A program made the translations under genes and the position numbers. Below the pieces are notes generated by a model that was not told where the DNA came from, did no database searches, and saw nothing but the letters and a program-made list of their open reading frames with translations. Source: Cyclina sinensis (taxonomy: Eukaryota; Mollusca; Bivalvia; Venerida; Veneridae). Taken from it: a stretch of 64,000 nt of DNA. Below are positions 35,401 through 47,494 of the stretch, one piece after another (the stretch's first letter is position 1; the number at the start of each line of letters is the position of its first letter). The stretch is taken from contig JAAONU010000001.1 of NCBI GenBank assembly GCA_012932295.1, forward strand, positions 28,248,550 to 28,312,549, given 5' to 3'.

Positions 35401-37829
35401 TGCACATTGCCTTTAATATCGGTACAATGTTCTTGCTTTGCATGCACCTTCTCATAACTACTCACTAACTTTTCATGTTCAGATTTCAGAAGCTCATTAT
35501 TCCAAATTTTGTAAGTATTCAAACAGTTACCATTACCACCGCTGTGTACATTATCTAATATTTCATTGTAAGGTCCAACACTACTTGATCTATCACTGAA
35601 CTGAAAAGGGTCTTCATTCTTTTGCTTGTGCTCCTGACAATTTTCTGAAAAGTTTTTTCCTGATTTGTTACAATCCAAACAACACTGTGCTCTGAAAACT
35701 TCCTCCTGACTTTTATCATCTTTCTTATTGAATTGTCTGTTGAAAATGTCTTCAGCATCTATACTTGCATCTGGCCTCACACTATCAAATTTCTGCTCTT
35801 TTCTACCCATGTCTATTGCAGGAGTCTGTTTGGAATGTTGCATTTCATTTATTTGTTCATGAAGTGAGGATACATGTTTTACTTCTGGATGTGTGTGTGT
35901 GAATTTTGTTTTTGTTCTCATTGCACTGATCTGATCATATAGTGACATACCGGGGTATGCATCAGGCTTTTGATCAGCCATATGGTAACTGACCTCTGCT
36001 GAAGAGGTTTTCTGTTTTTTGTAAAGTCTCATTTCTGTTACTTGCTGAGGCAAATCCTTTTGATTAAATGAGTATTTCTTTTGTAAGTTTACATGTTGAT
36101 CACTTTCATTAAAGTCATATACACTTTCTTTTCCAGTATTTTCAGAAGTCTGTTGAAAACTCTGGTCACAAGGATACTGTTGTTTAAGGCTGCTAGAGAT
36201 TGCCTGCTGTTTCTCATACAAACCACCACCAGTCTGACTACTGTGTTTTGGTGACTTCACTAACCTCGGTTTCTCAGCATCTATCTTCTGCAGTTCCTTC
36301 TCTTTACATGCTGCCATTATTTCCTGTACCTTGGCATCAACTAAGGCATCCATTGCAGGATCTTCTGTAAAGCTTTTTCTTCTAGTCAACTTTTCAGACT
36401 TTTTTCTTTCCTCAGACTTTTCTTTCCCATTGTCTTCAGATGACTGCATGTCAGTCACGGATTTTTGTGTCCCCTCATCTTCCTTGGCCTTTTTGGCAGC
36501 ATACAGAGTGCCATCTGACTGACTAAGAAAGCTTCCACTTCTCTTTGGGCCATGCTTTGTAGTATCTTGAGAACTTTGATCAAGGGCAACATTTGGTGGT
36601 GGTATCCCAAATTCAGACCAGAAATCTCCCTGTATTGGTCCAGCTGGTTGATGTGTTACTGGCCTAGCTGACTGTCCCTGAATTGGCCATGCAGTCTGGC
36701 CAGCTGCAATTCCAGAAGACTGCCCTGGTAATTTCCCTGTAGAAAGTTGCTTGAGTCCCAATGCCTGTACCCGAGTCTGGGTCTCTGGGCGGAAATCTAA
36801 TGGAGACTCAAGTTGTGTATTGTGCAGACTATGACTGGAAGATGATTTGTGTGCCAAGAAATGTTCTGGTGCTGATGTGAATGACTGCTGCCTCTGTTCA
36901 TTTGATATGTTTGTAAATGAGGGAAGTAGTGTCCTGTCTGTCAATGTATAACCTGATTTTTTGTTTGATAATGATGCTTCTTCCAGTATCCTGGCTGCCT
37001 CTTTAGTTGCAGCTTCATTAAATGCACCATTTGGTACAGAGTATGTATCAAAGTCCCTGGGTTTATATGGTATAACACTATTACTGGCAGCAGTATTGGT
37101 AACTGGCATAAACTCTGCTGAGGTAGACAAATGTGAAGATACACTCAATGATGTGGAGCAACTTCTTGATGAGGGTGCTGAATACGCATTTTTCCATTTC
37201 AAATGTGATAAAGTGTCATTTGAAATTAGGTGATTTGCTGCCTCTGAAGTATATGGTGGCATGGAGGGAAAAAATGTTGATGGAACATCCCGCATCATTG
37301 ACAGTGATGCACCTAATGACATTTCATCCTTTGCCTTTGCATTTGAAAAGCCTGTGTATTGTTTATCCTTAACGTCACTATTTAACACATTCGACATTGC
37401 TCCACTGAAGTTACCTGCTGATACTGACATCTCTAACCTTGGAGGTTTATACACACTACTGTTACTACTAAAGTATAGATCATTAGAGTTCTTGGTTCTT
37501 TCTGAAGCAGTATAGGATGCTGATAGCGCAGACATAGCAGACTCTCCTGAGCTGTGAAATGTTTCAAAGAAAGGTTTAACTGGATAGCCATTTACTTCTT
37601 GTAATTTTTGCAGGTTAGCTTCTGTGGGAGCTCTGAGATCTGGGTTTATCCATGGTGCTGCAAGATTTGGGTTCACCACCGATGGAATATGAGGAAGATG
37701 TGACTGTGCCTGTGGTACCATGGCTGGTGACTGAAGACCCTGGACTGCATGCTGGTACATTTCATAGGAGCTGAAGCCAGGCCAGGCATATGGTGGGGCA
37801 GCACCATGCATGATTCCCTGAGCTGTGTC
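27127..37829 (-). CDS. TET: TET methylcytosine dioxygenase (spliced; N-terminal exons incomplete)
   Basis: Eight exons (37829-34508, 33254-33164, 32769-32676, 32288-32080, 31521-31377, 30751-30662, 29896-29759, 29424-27127) join with matching phases into 2128 residues plus TAA. TET enzymes are nuclear Fe(II)/2-oxoglutarate dioxygenases that oxidise 5-methylcytosine to 5-hydroxymethyl-, formyl- and carboxylcytosine. Seen, numbering from the first codon of the 37829 exon: a long disordered N-terminal part (about 1-1107); the Cys-rich domain ([41 protein letters not shown]); the catalytic helix with iron ligands HKD (His1351, Asp1353) and His1997 in RELHATT; 2-oxoglutarate ligands Arg2012 and Ser2014 in HPTRIS and the His of EDEQLHVLP. 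The helix is split by an insert of over 500 residues. The C-terminal VTGPYQKWV matches vertebrate TET2/3. No CXXC finger found in the window. Confidence 0.96.
29759..29896 (-). CDS. TET: TET exon: HKD iron-binding motif
   Basis: 138 nt between AATTTCAG and GTAAGT, phase 0 to 0. Encodes the Cys-containing [16 protein letters not shown], then [20 protein letters not shown]. The two iron ligands His and Asp of HKD are at 29789-29797; vertebrate TETs have HRD or HKD here. Confidence 0.97.
30361..30680. repeat. 73-bp tandem repeat overlapping a TET exon-intron junction
   Basis: Copies start at 30361, 30434, 30507, 30580 and 30653 (the last one partial and containing the real exon end). Each begins GGCACCTACCTGATTAGCAT on the + strand, the reverse complement of the exon end and its GTAGGT donor, and continues through CTATCATTTTGGCTGTTGAA. 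The three copies nearest the exon are almost identical. Confidence 0.95.
30662..30751 (-). CDS. TET: TET exon: APDAHANQ
   Basis: 90 nt between ATTCCAG and GTAGGT, phase 0 to 0, encoding [20 protein letters not shown] then [10 protein letters not shown], matching vertebrate LAPDAYNNQ. Its last about 18 bases with the donor have been copied several times into the following intron. Confidence 0.95.
31377..31521 (-). CDS. TET: TET exon: TCACQG and [17 protein letters not shown]
   Basis: 145 nt between TATTACAG and GTAAAG. Contains [20 protein letters not shown] and [20 protein letters not shown], the most conserved zinc-binding part of the TET Cys-rich domain. Leaves in phase 0 after NEEK. Confidence 0.96.
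32080..32288 (-). CDS. TET: TET exon: Cys-rich domain, middle
   Basis: 209 nt between TTTCAG and GTAAAC, phase 0 to phase 2. Encodes [20 protein letters not shown], a Cys-containing segment, [17 protein letters not shown] and [10 protein letters not shown]. The Arg-Arg-Cys motif corresponds to the vertebrate TET2 region that includes a 2-oxoglutarate-contacting Arg. Confidence 0.95.
32676..32769 (-). CDS. TET: TET exon: GCPIAKW
   Basis: 94 nt between TTTTACAG and GTAGGT. Begins by completing an Arg codon, then [20 protein letters not shown] and [11 protein letters not shown], matching the conserved [15 protein letters not shown] of TET proteins. Leaves in phase 0. Confidence 0.95.
33164..33254 (-). 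CDS. TET: TET exon: GPYYTHLG
   Basis: 91 nt between TTTTCAG and GTGAGT. Completes the Gly codon from the previous exon and encodes [18 protein letters not shown] then [19 protein letters not shown] is a hallmark of the TET Cys-rich domain. Confidence 0.95.
33290..33835. repeat. Tandem repeat in TET intron, about 165-bp period
   Basis: Three copies carry TAACTTTGCCATTTCTTAAC, TTTCCTCATCAAACTTTCAA and ATGCCCCTTTTTGTACTT. It lacks clear terminal hairpins, so it is probably a fragment of a tandem-core element. More decayed repeat text (GAGGTCAAAGTTAACCCCAC) follows to about 34060. Confidence 0.7.
34508..37829 (-). CDS. TET: TET large N-terminal exon
   Basis: 3322 nt, acceptor TTTATTTCAG above 37829 and donor GTATGT below 34508, phase 0 to phase 1. 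It encodes about 1107 residues rich in Ser, Gln and Lys, with low complexity and basic patches, comparable to the large early exon of vertebrate TET genes. It ends CECLGVDG, the start of the Cys-rich domain. The first Met in frame is at 37811 ([12 protein letters not shown]); its context has A at -3, so translation could start here in some transcripts, but the open frame continues upstream to the acceptor. Confidence 0.92.
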
Positions 37830-40446
37830 CTGAAATAAACAGTATCATCATTTTTAATGCTGAAGACCAAGAACTTATATTTATCCTGAAAGTATATAAC
37901 ATAACAACTTTTAACATTACCGAAAGAGTTATCTGCATACTGAAAAAAAAAATGTTAACAATGCAGAAAATGTAATTAGCATCTTGGAAAAAATACAGCA
38001 TAGCTATTTTTAACAATGCAGAAGATGGGGTTATGATAACTATGTCAACAGACAGTCTAGCACAATCAATAATTTCAAACAGCATCGTTAGAAGTTTCTT
38101 CACAGAAGTCAATAACAATCAGTGGCAATAATGACTCATCATTAACTACATAAAATGGTCCCATACAACTACACATACCAGTGGTTTAAGATACTGCACT
38201 CCAACAAGAACCTTAAAATCCATTTCCAATAAAACTGTGAAAGCCTCCAAAACATCCAGTTTTATCTAATCTAAGACTGATCTAAGATGTTACTAGTAAT
38301 TTAACTGAAGTTTAATAAAATATAATTTTTACAATTCAAAAGAGCAACACGTGCAACCCACCCCCTAAAAAACAATAATTTCCCGTCAAAACATCTTTAC
38401 CCTACAAAACACAATGTCATTATTTTGTCTGGTAATAAATCTACTTCAATACCCAAACATCTATTGAAAAATAAAACTGACTGGGAGAAAATGCAAATGT
38501 TGTAATATGTCTTACTAAAGATGCAAAAGGTTATGGGAAAATTCAGTCTGGGCCACGAGACGATTATGCACCCAGACCGTTCTGACTTGGTAATAACAGC
38601 TTTCACTGATGGCGAAAAATTACTTTTATATGTCTCTTGTACAGTTTGAATGAGGGTGTCTAGCCTTTGGCTCTTCAATTTAAATACTGAAAGATTTGGG
38701 TACAATTAGAAGTAGTCATTTATGAAGCCATGCTACTTCAAGTTTAGGAGTATCGAATTGCTCAATTGTTAGAGGAAAAACATTTTTGCAAGAATTTAAT
38801 GACTCCTGCTTTATGGTTTCTACAGATGCTCAACATGTCCTATGAAATTCTTTTTTAAGAAACTAAGACTGCATTTAAACAATCAAAGTAAAGGTAAGTG
38901 TTGACAACAATTGGTTTAAACTCAAAATTGGTTTGAATGGGAATCTGTATTAAGTTATAATACCAACCATTAACAAAAATGTATCATTATTACCAATTTA
39001 TGCAAATACTCACACCAATGCATATAGACAACTTGCTAAAAGAAATTTGCTGTTTATTTCACTTATAACTTGTTCATGGATGTCAGCAGATATAAAAAAA
39101 ACACCTACTTTCGTTTCTCTGTAACTTCTCCATCATTGCTCTGATTGAGTCGGAAGATGCTAATTTGCATACTTAAGTTATCTTTAGAAACAATATTTCC
39201 ATTTACATGACCTGACAAATCTAATGCTGTTAAGTATTCTCGACAGATTATACTTCTTACACTGTAATTAAGCAGGTAGGGTGCTGATAATGTTTTAAGC
39301 ATTCTAGACTTGTAATTTGTTTTATTTTCTATGATGACTACGTCCAGTATTATAACTTTAAATATTTGTCAATTTTTTCATATTAAGGCAGACTTCTACT
39401 GAGAATGCTTTACAGCAGTACAAGTTTGTGTTTAGCTACACGAAGTAGCAGAATGGCTAAACTGTCTTGGTATGTCAGTGGCTTCTGTACACAGTGTAAA
39501 TGGTTTAAGCAGCTCAATCTTTGATGAATCATGTTGCTTAAAGAAACACAAACACCTGTGTTTATATACGAATGTAAGTGACAGACAGTCTTGATTCAGG
39601 TAAAGGATATTCTGGTATGAGGTCCTTTACAAATCAAAAGAAACAATGCCTTAACCAAACACGACTGACATGGGATTATCTTTCCTTGCTATAAAACTTC
39701 AATAACTGAAGTCCAGCAATGGATATAAACTTCAGATGTAACTAATTTATGTGATTGTATATACAATTTTTCTGATCAATTCTGTTCTATTATAATTCCT
39801 AGAATTTCTTTTCTCGGCAAGTTCAAGCATTTATTTTCGATTCAATTAATTCTTATTTCTCAACAGTAAACAACCATCTTCAGCCTTCGTCCGCTGATAA
39901 TGGTACTGTCTGCATCAAGAGCTATTCACAATATTATTTATACATTCTCCTCATAAAAATACCTAATAATACTGAAAACTTAAAGATTACCAACTGCACT
40001 TTACTACAACAGTGTCATGACTCATTTAAGAAACGTTTCACTGACAGCCTCAACAAGAAATGCAAATAACAACATTCTGTTACGAAAGCTGCTCAGCAAA
40101 GTAGCTGGGTTTTTTTAAACGGTATTTATCAAATAATTTATCTATTTTCAATGAAAACTTTGATTCAGCCTAATCCAAAAAGCACATAACTTCTTAACAT
40201 AACAAAACAAATAAAATAATCACAAAAACAAATCAGTATCAGTATATTTTACTTAAATGTGACAGTGATTTCTTTCCAAATTTTTCTTGAAAATGAGAGT
40301 TGTTCATTCATAAATTTTAACCTTTTTTTCAAATGATCATTTTCGTCGTTCAATCTGATCAGAGTATAACCCTTTTTTAACAGACAGGATATCTACTATT
40401 TACTGACTAAACAGCCAACAGTCTCAACCTTCATAAAACTACTGAC
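37830..40446 (-). other. TET upstream intron region with protein-like short frames
   Basis: No recognised domain. Two minus-strand open frames (about 38519-38697 and 39109-39302) look protein-like and have plausible splice signals, but their phases do not fit the adjoining TET exon at 37829, so they are not called as exons. Confidence 0.4.
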
Positions 40447-40579
40447 CTTAGTCTGTTCTATGCCTTTGCCTATTCTTAGCGTTTCATACAAAAGATGCTG
40501 AATATGCGGCATATGTCTATTTTTAAATTTCAAGAACTCAATGCGTTTATTGGCAAACGCCACTGTTATTTCACCTAGA
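40447..40579 (-). CDS. Candidate upstream TET exon (phase-compatible, no homology recognised)
   Basis: 133 nt with a strong acceptor (a run of T then AG) and a donor GTCAGT after AAG, phase 2 to phase 0. The open frame reads LGEITVAFANKRIEFLKFKN, RHMPHIQHLLYETLRIGKGI, EQTK. Phase 0 at its end matches the start of the large TET exon at 37829. An internal ATG at 40510-40512 could begin a 22-residue alternative N-terminus. I do not recognise the sequence, and the exon call rests on splice signals, open frame and phase only. Confidence 0.4.
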
Positions 40580-43500
40580 CTAAAAAAAAATAATATATCT
40601 GCTATTTATTTGACTCCTGTTACGATTTATTGTGTTTTGAAAACCTTTACATCATTACGGCCTTCAAGAAAACATGCATGTGCAGTCCTGTACACACCTT
40701 TAGTGTTAAAATTATTTTAGTATTTTGTTTTAAAAGCTTAAAATCATATGTTACAAATTTAACGTAAACAAATACATTTTTTTGATTTACTGTTATCAGT
40801 CTCTACATCTGACAAACTTCGCACAGCAAAAAACAATAAATATGTTCTAGCTGATCGCAAAGAAACGAACGCTTAAAGAACTCACTGCTGATTTTAAAAA
40901 ATGTAATTTTTTAAAGTTATTACGTATGTTTGAAAGAAAAAAGTACCAATGTACTGAAATACACACACAAATTGTTCATCGCACTTCAGAGTGCACATGA
41001 ATGATAACGATCACAGTAAGTATGTCATGTGTATGCTCAACTTCTATTTATAGATCTGGAATTTCCAGTGACATGCTAGAGCTATCGTTGTTATGTAGAG
41101 TATAAGAGGTGTTTCGTTTTTGTATCAATCTAGTGTTAATACTTCAAGAAAAAAATGTGGTTGCATTCATTGATTTTTTTATCTCACTGAACAATCAAAA
41201 TGTATTATCAAATAAGTATTGTTTATACAGCCTCTGTAACACGCAGCTCAATCGCTAATCCTGATTTAACGAAACAGGACTGGATACAAGCGTGTTTTGT
41301 TTGTGCAATGCAGGACATTAAAAACAGATGCAATAATCTGTACTTAAAAAGAAATATGGATTACGCTCTGTAAAACAAGTCCAGTATAAAGAAACAACAA
41401 AGTTTACTTTACCTCTAAATGACCATTATGTTAATTTATGCTAATAATTTATACAGAAACTTCAAAATAGGTAAAGCATAGTATTATTATTTTCCTGACC
41501 TAAATAAACGTTCATGTTAAAACATGTAGAATTATATGTATACATGTATATTCACCTGTTTCTTACTTGGCTTTGTAAAATCACATGTTAGATCTGGTAT
41601 TTATACTTTATCTTTCAACACTGGCTTTTACACTAAGCTGGGTATATTGACAGTAAGTCATCCAGAGAAAAGAATTAGAGCAAACAATACACTATCTCAC
41701 TATCCAGCACACACAATACACAGTTAAATCCATTATACATGACCTAGTGCTGACACATGATAACATGGTTAACAAAGCACTAGCAATATTGATCAACTCT
41801 TGAGGCAAAAATGGAGAAATTGTGTCCAATATGTCAGTCAATATTGCTTCAGTTTGAATGTTTTGTCAATACTAATGTATGAACAGACTTGTCCATTTTA
41901 CACTATGAGGGAGAGCAGGGTTTTGGTAGTTATATACAGTGTGAGTATAGGTAGAATGGCTGATCTCCTGTGATAAGTGAACTGGTTAACATACAAACTT
42001 TCAAGCTTTTCCTTCCTGGCCTAAGGCAAGGCAAAATGACAATAAGCTATAATAGTTTCCCCCTTTCAATTATCTTTCTAGATGAGTTAGCAGTATTAAA
42101 ATGAAGGTTACAAATTATGTAACAAAATCAATGGGTTTAATGACCTGTGACCTCTTGACCCAGGTGAGGACAATAGTCAGCATTGCAATTTATGGGCTAT
42201 ATATTTCCTTGATCTAATTAATGATTTCCTTAGTAAAGGAAGACAGATTTTTTTAATCAGCAACAAAGAAGAAATATCTGTAAAGCACAAGCTTTTTAAT
42301 ATAATAATGTATGTGGATAATATAAATAAATATGTCATGATCATCTATGAAATTTACACAAAATAATCATTAGAATAATATAAAGCAAATGTTATAAATG
42401 CTGAAAAATTATAATTATTCATTACCTTCATATGCAGTCAATGTGATAAGAATGCCCTCTTGATTTGTTTTTCCAAAGACAATAAAGTATTTAGTGACAT
42501 GCTAAATAATTAAATTTAAAAAATCACCACATGTCTGTATTAAAAACTTTTATTTTAGTTTCAAGCAAAAATGCCTGCTCTCTGGCACACAAAAGAGAAC
42601 AGTACTAATTTCTGATTGTACAATTTTGAGTATCACACCCTATATAAGTGATTGAGAAGGCAGAAATGCAAAATTCAAACTGTAATACAACAAAAAGAGA
42701 CTTTGGTATTCCACAGATTATAAGTAAGTAGCAGATTTTCAGACTTCTAACTCAGAAGTTTCAATCCTGTCAGAATATGGCCATACACTGGTCAGAACTT
42801 CAATTAACACTGAATTTCATTTAAGTGTCAGGAACTTAATGTAAAACAAATCATTTAAAATTCTTTATTCAGTTTGATAAAAAATGTTCCAATTTTTTTC
42901 TCATCTAATCCTGCTAAGTGATGTAGTGTAAAATTTATCACTTTTGGATAAAGTTTAGTCAAATCAAATTGTCATAATGAGAGGGTCATGATGACCCAAA
43001 CTGCCCATAAATGTTTAACTGTAAAAGATCAAATGGGGATCAAACTAAATCTATCTGCTGCTTCTACAAGAAACATAGATGGCCAAGTTTTGGTAAGACT
43101 GTTCCATATATTTGAACAACTGCCTTTACAGATATGAATATTGACAATTCGTAGAACACTGCGTAAAGAATGAAACAAAAGCCAACAAGTCACCATATAC
43201 TTTGGCCAGTTGGTTCATCCTGGAAATATTTCTTTAAACTCATTTTTCCAGTCTAGCATGAATGTTTTCAACTCTGTAATTCAAAGCAATTAGAGAAATT
43301 TAGTTTCAAATTTTCAGTGCAGATTTCTCTTGAGATAATTGACAGTCTAAGGAAGGAAAGCTGTTCAACTCCTACATGCTTAGATGAGCACAGCAATGCA
43401 AGATAAGAGTGAGCGAATACACAACATTTTACTCACCTTAAACAGCAATGATCATATACTCAAATCAAATGTTTATATCTTCCCCCTGTATATACTATAT

Positions 43501-44364
43501 ACTACATGTATACAACATTGTAAAGTACAGACTGCTGCAGACAGCAGCTCATGTTCAATGACACCATTACATATGAAATGTGCAGTGTATCACGTACACA
43601 CTTCAATGACACAATGTTTCATGTCTCTCAACTATAAATTACCGGCCAATAAAATTATACAGGCAGTCATAATCTGCTGACCATAATACAAATAAACTAC
43701 TACACTTCTGTTGGATGAGTAAATAAATAGGTCATGTACAGATGCCAAGGTTGAGATGTTTTCTACCTACAAACACTAACCTCCCAGTTATAACATTGTA
43801 CTACCTGTGTATGGTTTAAATATATAATAATCCTCTCAAGAAAACAAAGCCTTGTAAATCCACACTATTACATAGCCACTTCTATCAAAACAACTAACCC
43901 AAAACATTAAATTAGATTTTCAAATCCCCTTTTCGGGCCCTGTCTGTCTGGCTGCCGAAATTAACCCACTTTTTTCAAGTGCAAATAGCTATCAAGATAA
44001 ACATTCCAGCAGCCAAAAAACTACTGATAATTACAGAGAGGCGTTATTCAGTCTGTTTCACATGGTTTATTCCAAATGATTGCTACACATATATTTACAA
44101 CACCCACTAAAAACAAAGGCAGGTTACAGTTTTTATAACAAGCAGACTAATTCATAATTTAAACACTTTTATCTGACAGTTATGCAAATTTAAGACAAAA
44201 TATCAAGTAGCATATCAGTATTCACCATTACTGAAAACTGATAACCACATCTAGTGTGCAGGAAATTAAATTGTTAAAGCTACAATATTATAAAGTTACA
44301 ACATGTTGTGTGTAGTAACTAAGACATATGTAATACAAAGTGTAAACTAGTTCACCCTAATATG
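40580..44364. other. Gene-free AT-rich DNA
   Basis: No coding frame or repeat recognised on either strand. It may contain 5' non-coding exons or the promoter of the TET gene; nothing in the sequence allows me to place them. Confidence 0.45.
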
Positions 44365-44660
44365 TGTTTACGCTATGGTGGACTGGGTTTTTCCAAACAT
44401 AAAAACTGAGTCAGCGACCTACTTACACACCGGCAACATTAAAAGCTATCAGTGGTAACAGAAATTTATTCTTTATTTCTGTCGATACTAGACAATGTAA
44501 TGACAAACCTCTCATACCTTCTTTTTGTTACCTTCATTTTTCTTACTTTTTACTGTTTAAATACTGAAATAACATTGAAATTATAGAAAACAACAGATGT
44601 TACCAAACTGCAAAAACACAGGATTTGTCATTCATTCAATCTGGGAAGTACCATTTAAAG
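44365..44660 (+). repeat. Copy 1 of a dispersed direct duplication (about 290 bp)
   Basis: Shares GGACTGGGTTTTTCC, AAACTGAGTCAGC, ACCTACTTACACA, CTTTATTTCTGTC, TACTAGACAATGTAA and TTCTTTTTGTTACC, in the same order and spacing, with 51343-51631. This copy is uninterrupted at GGGAAGTACCATTTAA, where copy 2 carries an inserted element. Confidence 0.85.
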
Positions 44661-45040
44661 TTAAGGGCATATCGTAAATACTATATCCAGTAAACAGCAA
44701 ACAGTATAAATAATTATCACACTGCCAGATGTAAAGAGATATATCTTTCTTTTAAACACTGATCACTCTGGTGTAAAAAATTCCTGTTTTAATTCCTCTT
44801 CCACAACTTTAATTCAGACAATACTGAACGGCTTGCTGCTTACCAGGAAGAAGGAATTTATTAGTGTTAGTCAACAAATCATCAGAATTGTTTAGAAGTA
44901 ATCACGTTTGAAAATAAACTTAAAATTGTACAAAGATATTTCAAAATCGGGGGATGATTAAGATATGCTTTATGTGCCCTGCACTCATTCTCACTGCCAT
45001 CTACCACTATGTTAAGTTTAAACTAATTATCAGCTATAGT
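44661..45040. other. Spacer, nothing recognised
   Basis: AT-rich sequence between the duplicated segment and the next tandem repeat; no gene seen. Confidence 0.4.
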
Positions 45041-45460
45041 GTCTAAGTAAAGCTCCAGACAACATTTTGTAAAAGGCAGGTTATTCAAAAACCTGGTAAA
45101 ACAAGATTACAGTTCCTCTGCACTGCACTACTGCTCAATGCCATGTACCAGTGTGTGAAGTTTAAAGTAATTATCTCATATAGTTTTCTAGATATGCTCC
45201 ATACAAGTTTTTTTAAAATGGGAGATAATTCAAGAACGGGGCAAAATAGAGTTATGGTTTTTTGGCACTGCACTCTGCCTCAATGCCCTCTACCACTGTG
45301 TGCAGTTTAAACAAATTATCTCCAAGGGTTTTCAGGTTATGCTCCGGACATGATTTTTCTACAAGGGGAGATAATTCAAAAACGGGGCAAAAAAAGAGTT
45401 ATGGTTCTTTGGCACTGCAGTCCGCCTCAATGCCCTCTACCACTGTAGACGTAAAATGCA
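45041..45460. repeat. Tandem repeat, about 150-165-bp unit
   Basis: Three copies with CAATGCCCTCTACCACTGTG, GTTTAAACAAATTATCTC, GGGGAGATAATTCAAAAACG and GGGCAAAA...GAGTTATGGTT. The ORFs here are repeat by-products. Confidence 0.8.
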
Positions 45461-45664
45461 GTTACATTTAGGTTGTTTCATTTAATATTCAGCTTATTCA
45501 GGTGAGTTATGACCCAAATTAATTTTGCCCTGGTCATCAAATATCGCCGAGATATTTCACAATGTTGACATTTCGAGGATATCCTTTTCCTCGTTGTCGC
45601 GGCTGATATTTCTTTATCCTCATCCACGCAAAAAAGCGGAAAAAGTGAGTTCCTCCTGGCACGT

Positions 45665-46215
45665 ACTGTAAGCCTTTTTAAAATCAATTGACCCCTGGGG
45701 CAGGGGTATCATTTCAACAAACTTAGACCCCAGGTGTTTAATTTGAACAAAAAACTTGATAAAGGGTCACTAAACAATGCTACATACCAAATCTTAAGGC
45801 TCAGGGCCTTGTGGTTTCAGGCAAGAAGATTTTCAAAGTTTTCACTATATATAAGCGTATGTAAAATCAATTGACCCCCTGGGCATGGCCAAAATTGACC
45901 CCAGGGGTATAATTTGAACAAACTTGGTAGAGGTCCACTAGACAATGCTACAAACCAAAATCTTAAGGCTCAGGGTCTTGTGGTTCAGAAAAGAAGATTT
46001 TCAAAGTTTTCCCTATATATAAGCGTATGTAAAATCAATTGACCCCTGGGGCAGGACCAAAATTGACCCCAGGGGTATAATTTGAACAACTTGATAGAGG
46101 TTCACTAAACAATGCTACATACCAAATCTTAAGGCTCAATGGCCTTGTGGTTTCAGACAAGAAGATTTTCAAAGTTTTCCTTACACAAACATGTATATGA
46201 CCCCTTTATAAGCCT
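45665..46215 (-). repeat. Tandem-core units of the GCTCACCTGAGC family, ends missing
   Basis: About three units, read on the minus strand, equal to the core of 19743-21184 (TTGGCCCTGCCC-like, ACCACAAGGCCCTGAGCCTT, GGCTTATA). Neither terminal hairpin is present. Confidence 0.75.
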
Positions 46216-46310
46216 ATGTATAACAAGAAGCGCCCCAATGCGATGAAAACCAGGTTTTCAACGACCAAGTATTGATGTGACAGGAATTAGGAAGAAATAT
46301 GGCAGTGAAG

Positions 46311-47494
46311 AAACAAGGGGGCCATTGGCCCTAAAGCGCTCACCTGAGAACAGACTGTTATTTATGTGGAAGCAATCATTACTTCTTGTAAATCTAAGCT
46401 CTAGCCTTTCAAGCTTCAAAGGATAATTTTCTTATAAGTTTTTACTACATGTATATGCAAATAATGAATATCTATGACCCCCGGGCAGGCCCAATTTTTA
46501 CCCCCGATTTTATTTGTACAAACTTGGAACAGTTTCACTAGACAATATTTCATGCCAAATAATTAAGCTTAAGGCTCTGTCATTTCAGAGGAGAAAATTT
46601 TTTTAAGTTTTTACTATATACATATATGGAAAACCTATGACCCCCTGGGACGGGGCCAATTTTGGCACTTGGGGCATAATTTGAACAACTTTCGTAGAGG
46701 ACCTATAGATGATGTCATATACCAAATATCAAAGCTCTAGCCTTTGTCATTTCAGATAAGAAGATTTTTTAAGTATACATATAAGGAAAACCTATGACCC
46801 CTGGGGCGGGGCCAATTTTGAGACAAGGGGCATATTTTGAACAACTTTCGTAGAGGACCTATAGATGATATCATATACTAAATATCAAATCTCTAGCCTT
46901 TGTCATTTCAGAGGAGAAGGTTTTTGAAGTTTTTACTATTAACATATAAGGAAAACCTAACCCCCCGGGGCAGGGCCAATTTTGGCACTACGGGCATAAT
47001 TTGAATAACTTTCGTAGAGGACCTATAGATGATGTCATATACCAAATATCAAAGCTCTAGCCTTTGTCATTTCAGAGGAGAAGATTTTTTAAGTTTTTAC
47101 TATATACATATAAGGAAAACCTATGACACCCTGGGGCAGGGCCAATTTTGGCACTAGGGGCATAATCTAAACAACATTCGTAGAGGACCTATAGATGATG
47201 TCATATACCAAATATCAAAGCTCTTGGCCTTGTACTTTCTGACAAGAAGATTTTTTTAATTTGCATTTTTTAAACTTCTTTTTTGGCCCTGTGACCTACT
47301 TATGCAACAGACCAAAACCATTTGAACAACTTTGAAAGAGGACCACCCAAGGATCATTCCTGTGTAGTTTGGTTAATGTGCAGTCATTGGTTTCAGAGGA
47401 GATGTTGTTTTTATGAAATTGTTGACGACGGACGACGGACACAGAGTGATCACAAAAGCTCAACATGAGCACGTTGTGCTCAGGTAAGCTAAAA
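46311..47494 (-). mobile_element. Complete tandem-core element, minus orientation
   Basis: On the minus strand: 5' hairpin TTAGCTTACCTGAGCAC / GTGCTCATGTTGAGC, leader with repeated GTCCGTC, about six units of about 170 bp (GGTCCTCTACGAAAGTTGTT, AAAATTGGCCCTGCCCC), and 3' end CTCAGGTGAGCGCTTTA, hairpin GGGCCAATGGCCC and CCTTGTTT. Same family architecture as 19743-21184 but with a different core. Confidence 0.8.

Noticed and set aside
34832..37515. Plus-strand ORFs of 60-90 codons
   Set aside because: They are shadows opposite the large TET exon, with no motifs of their own.
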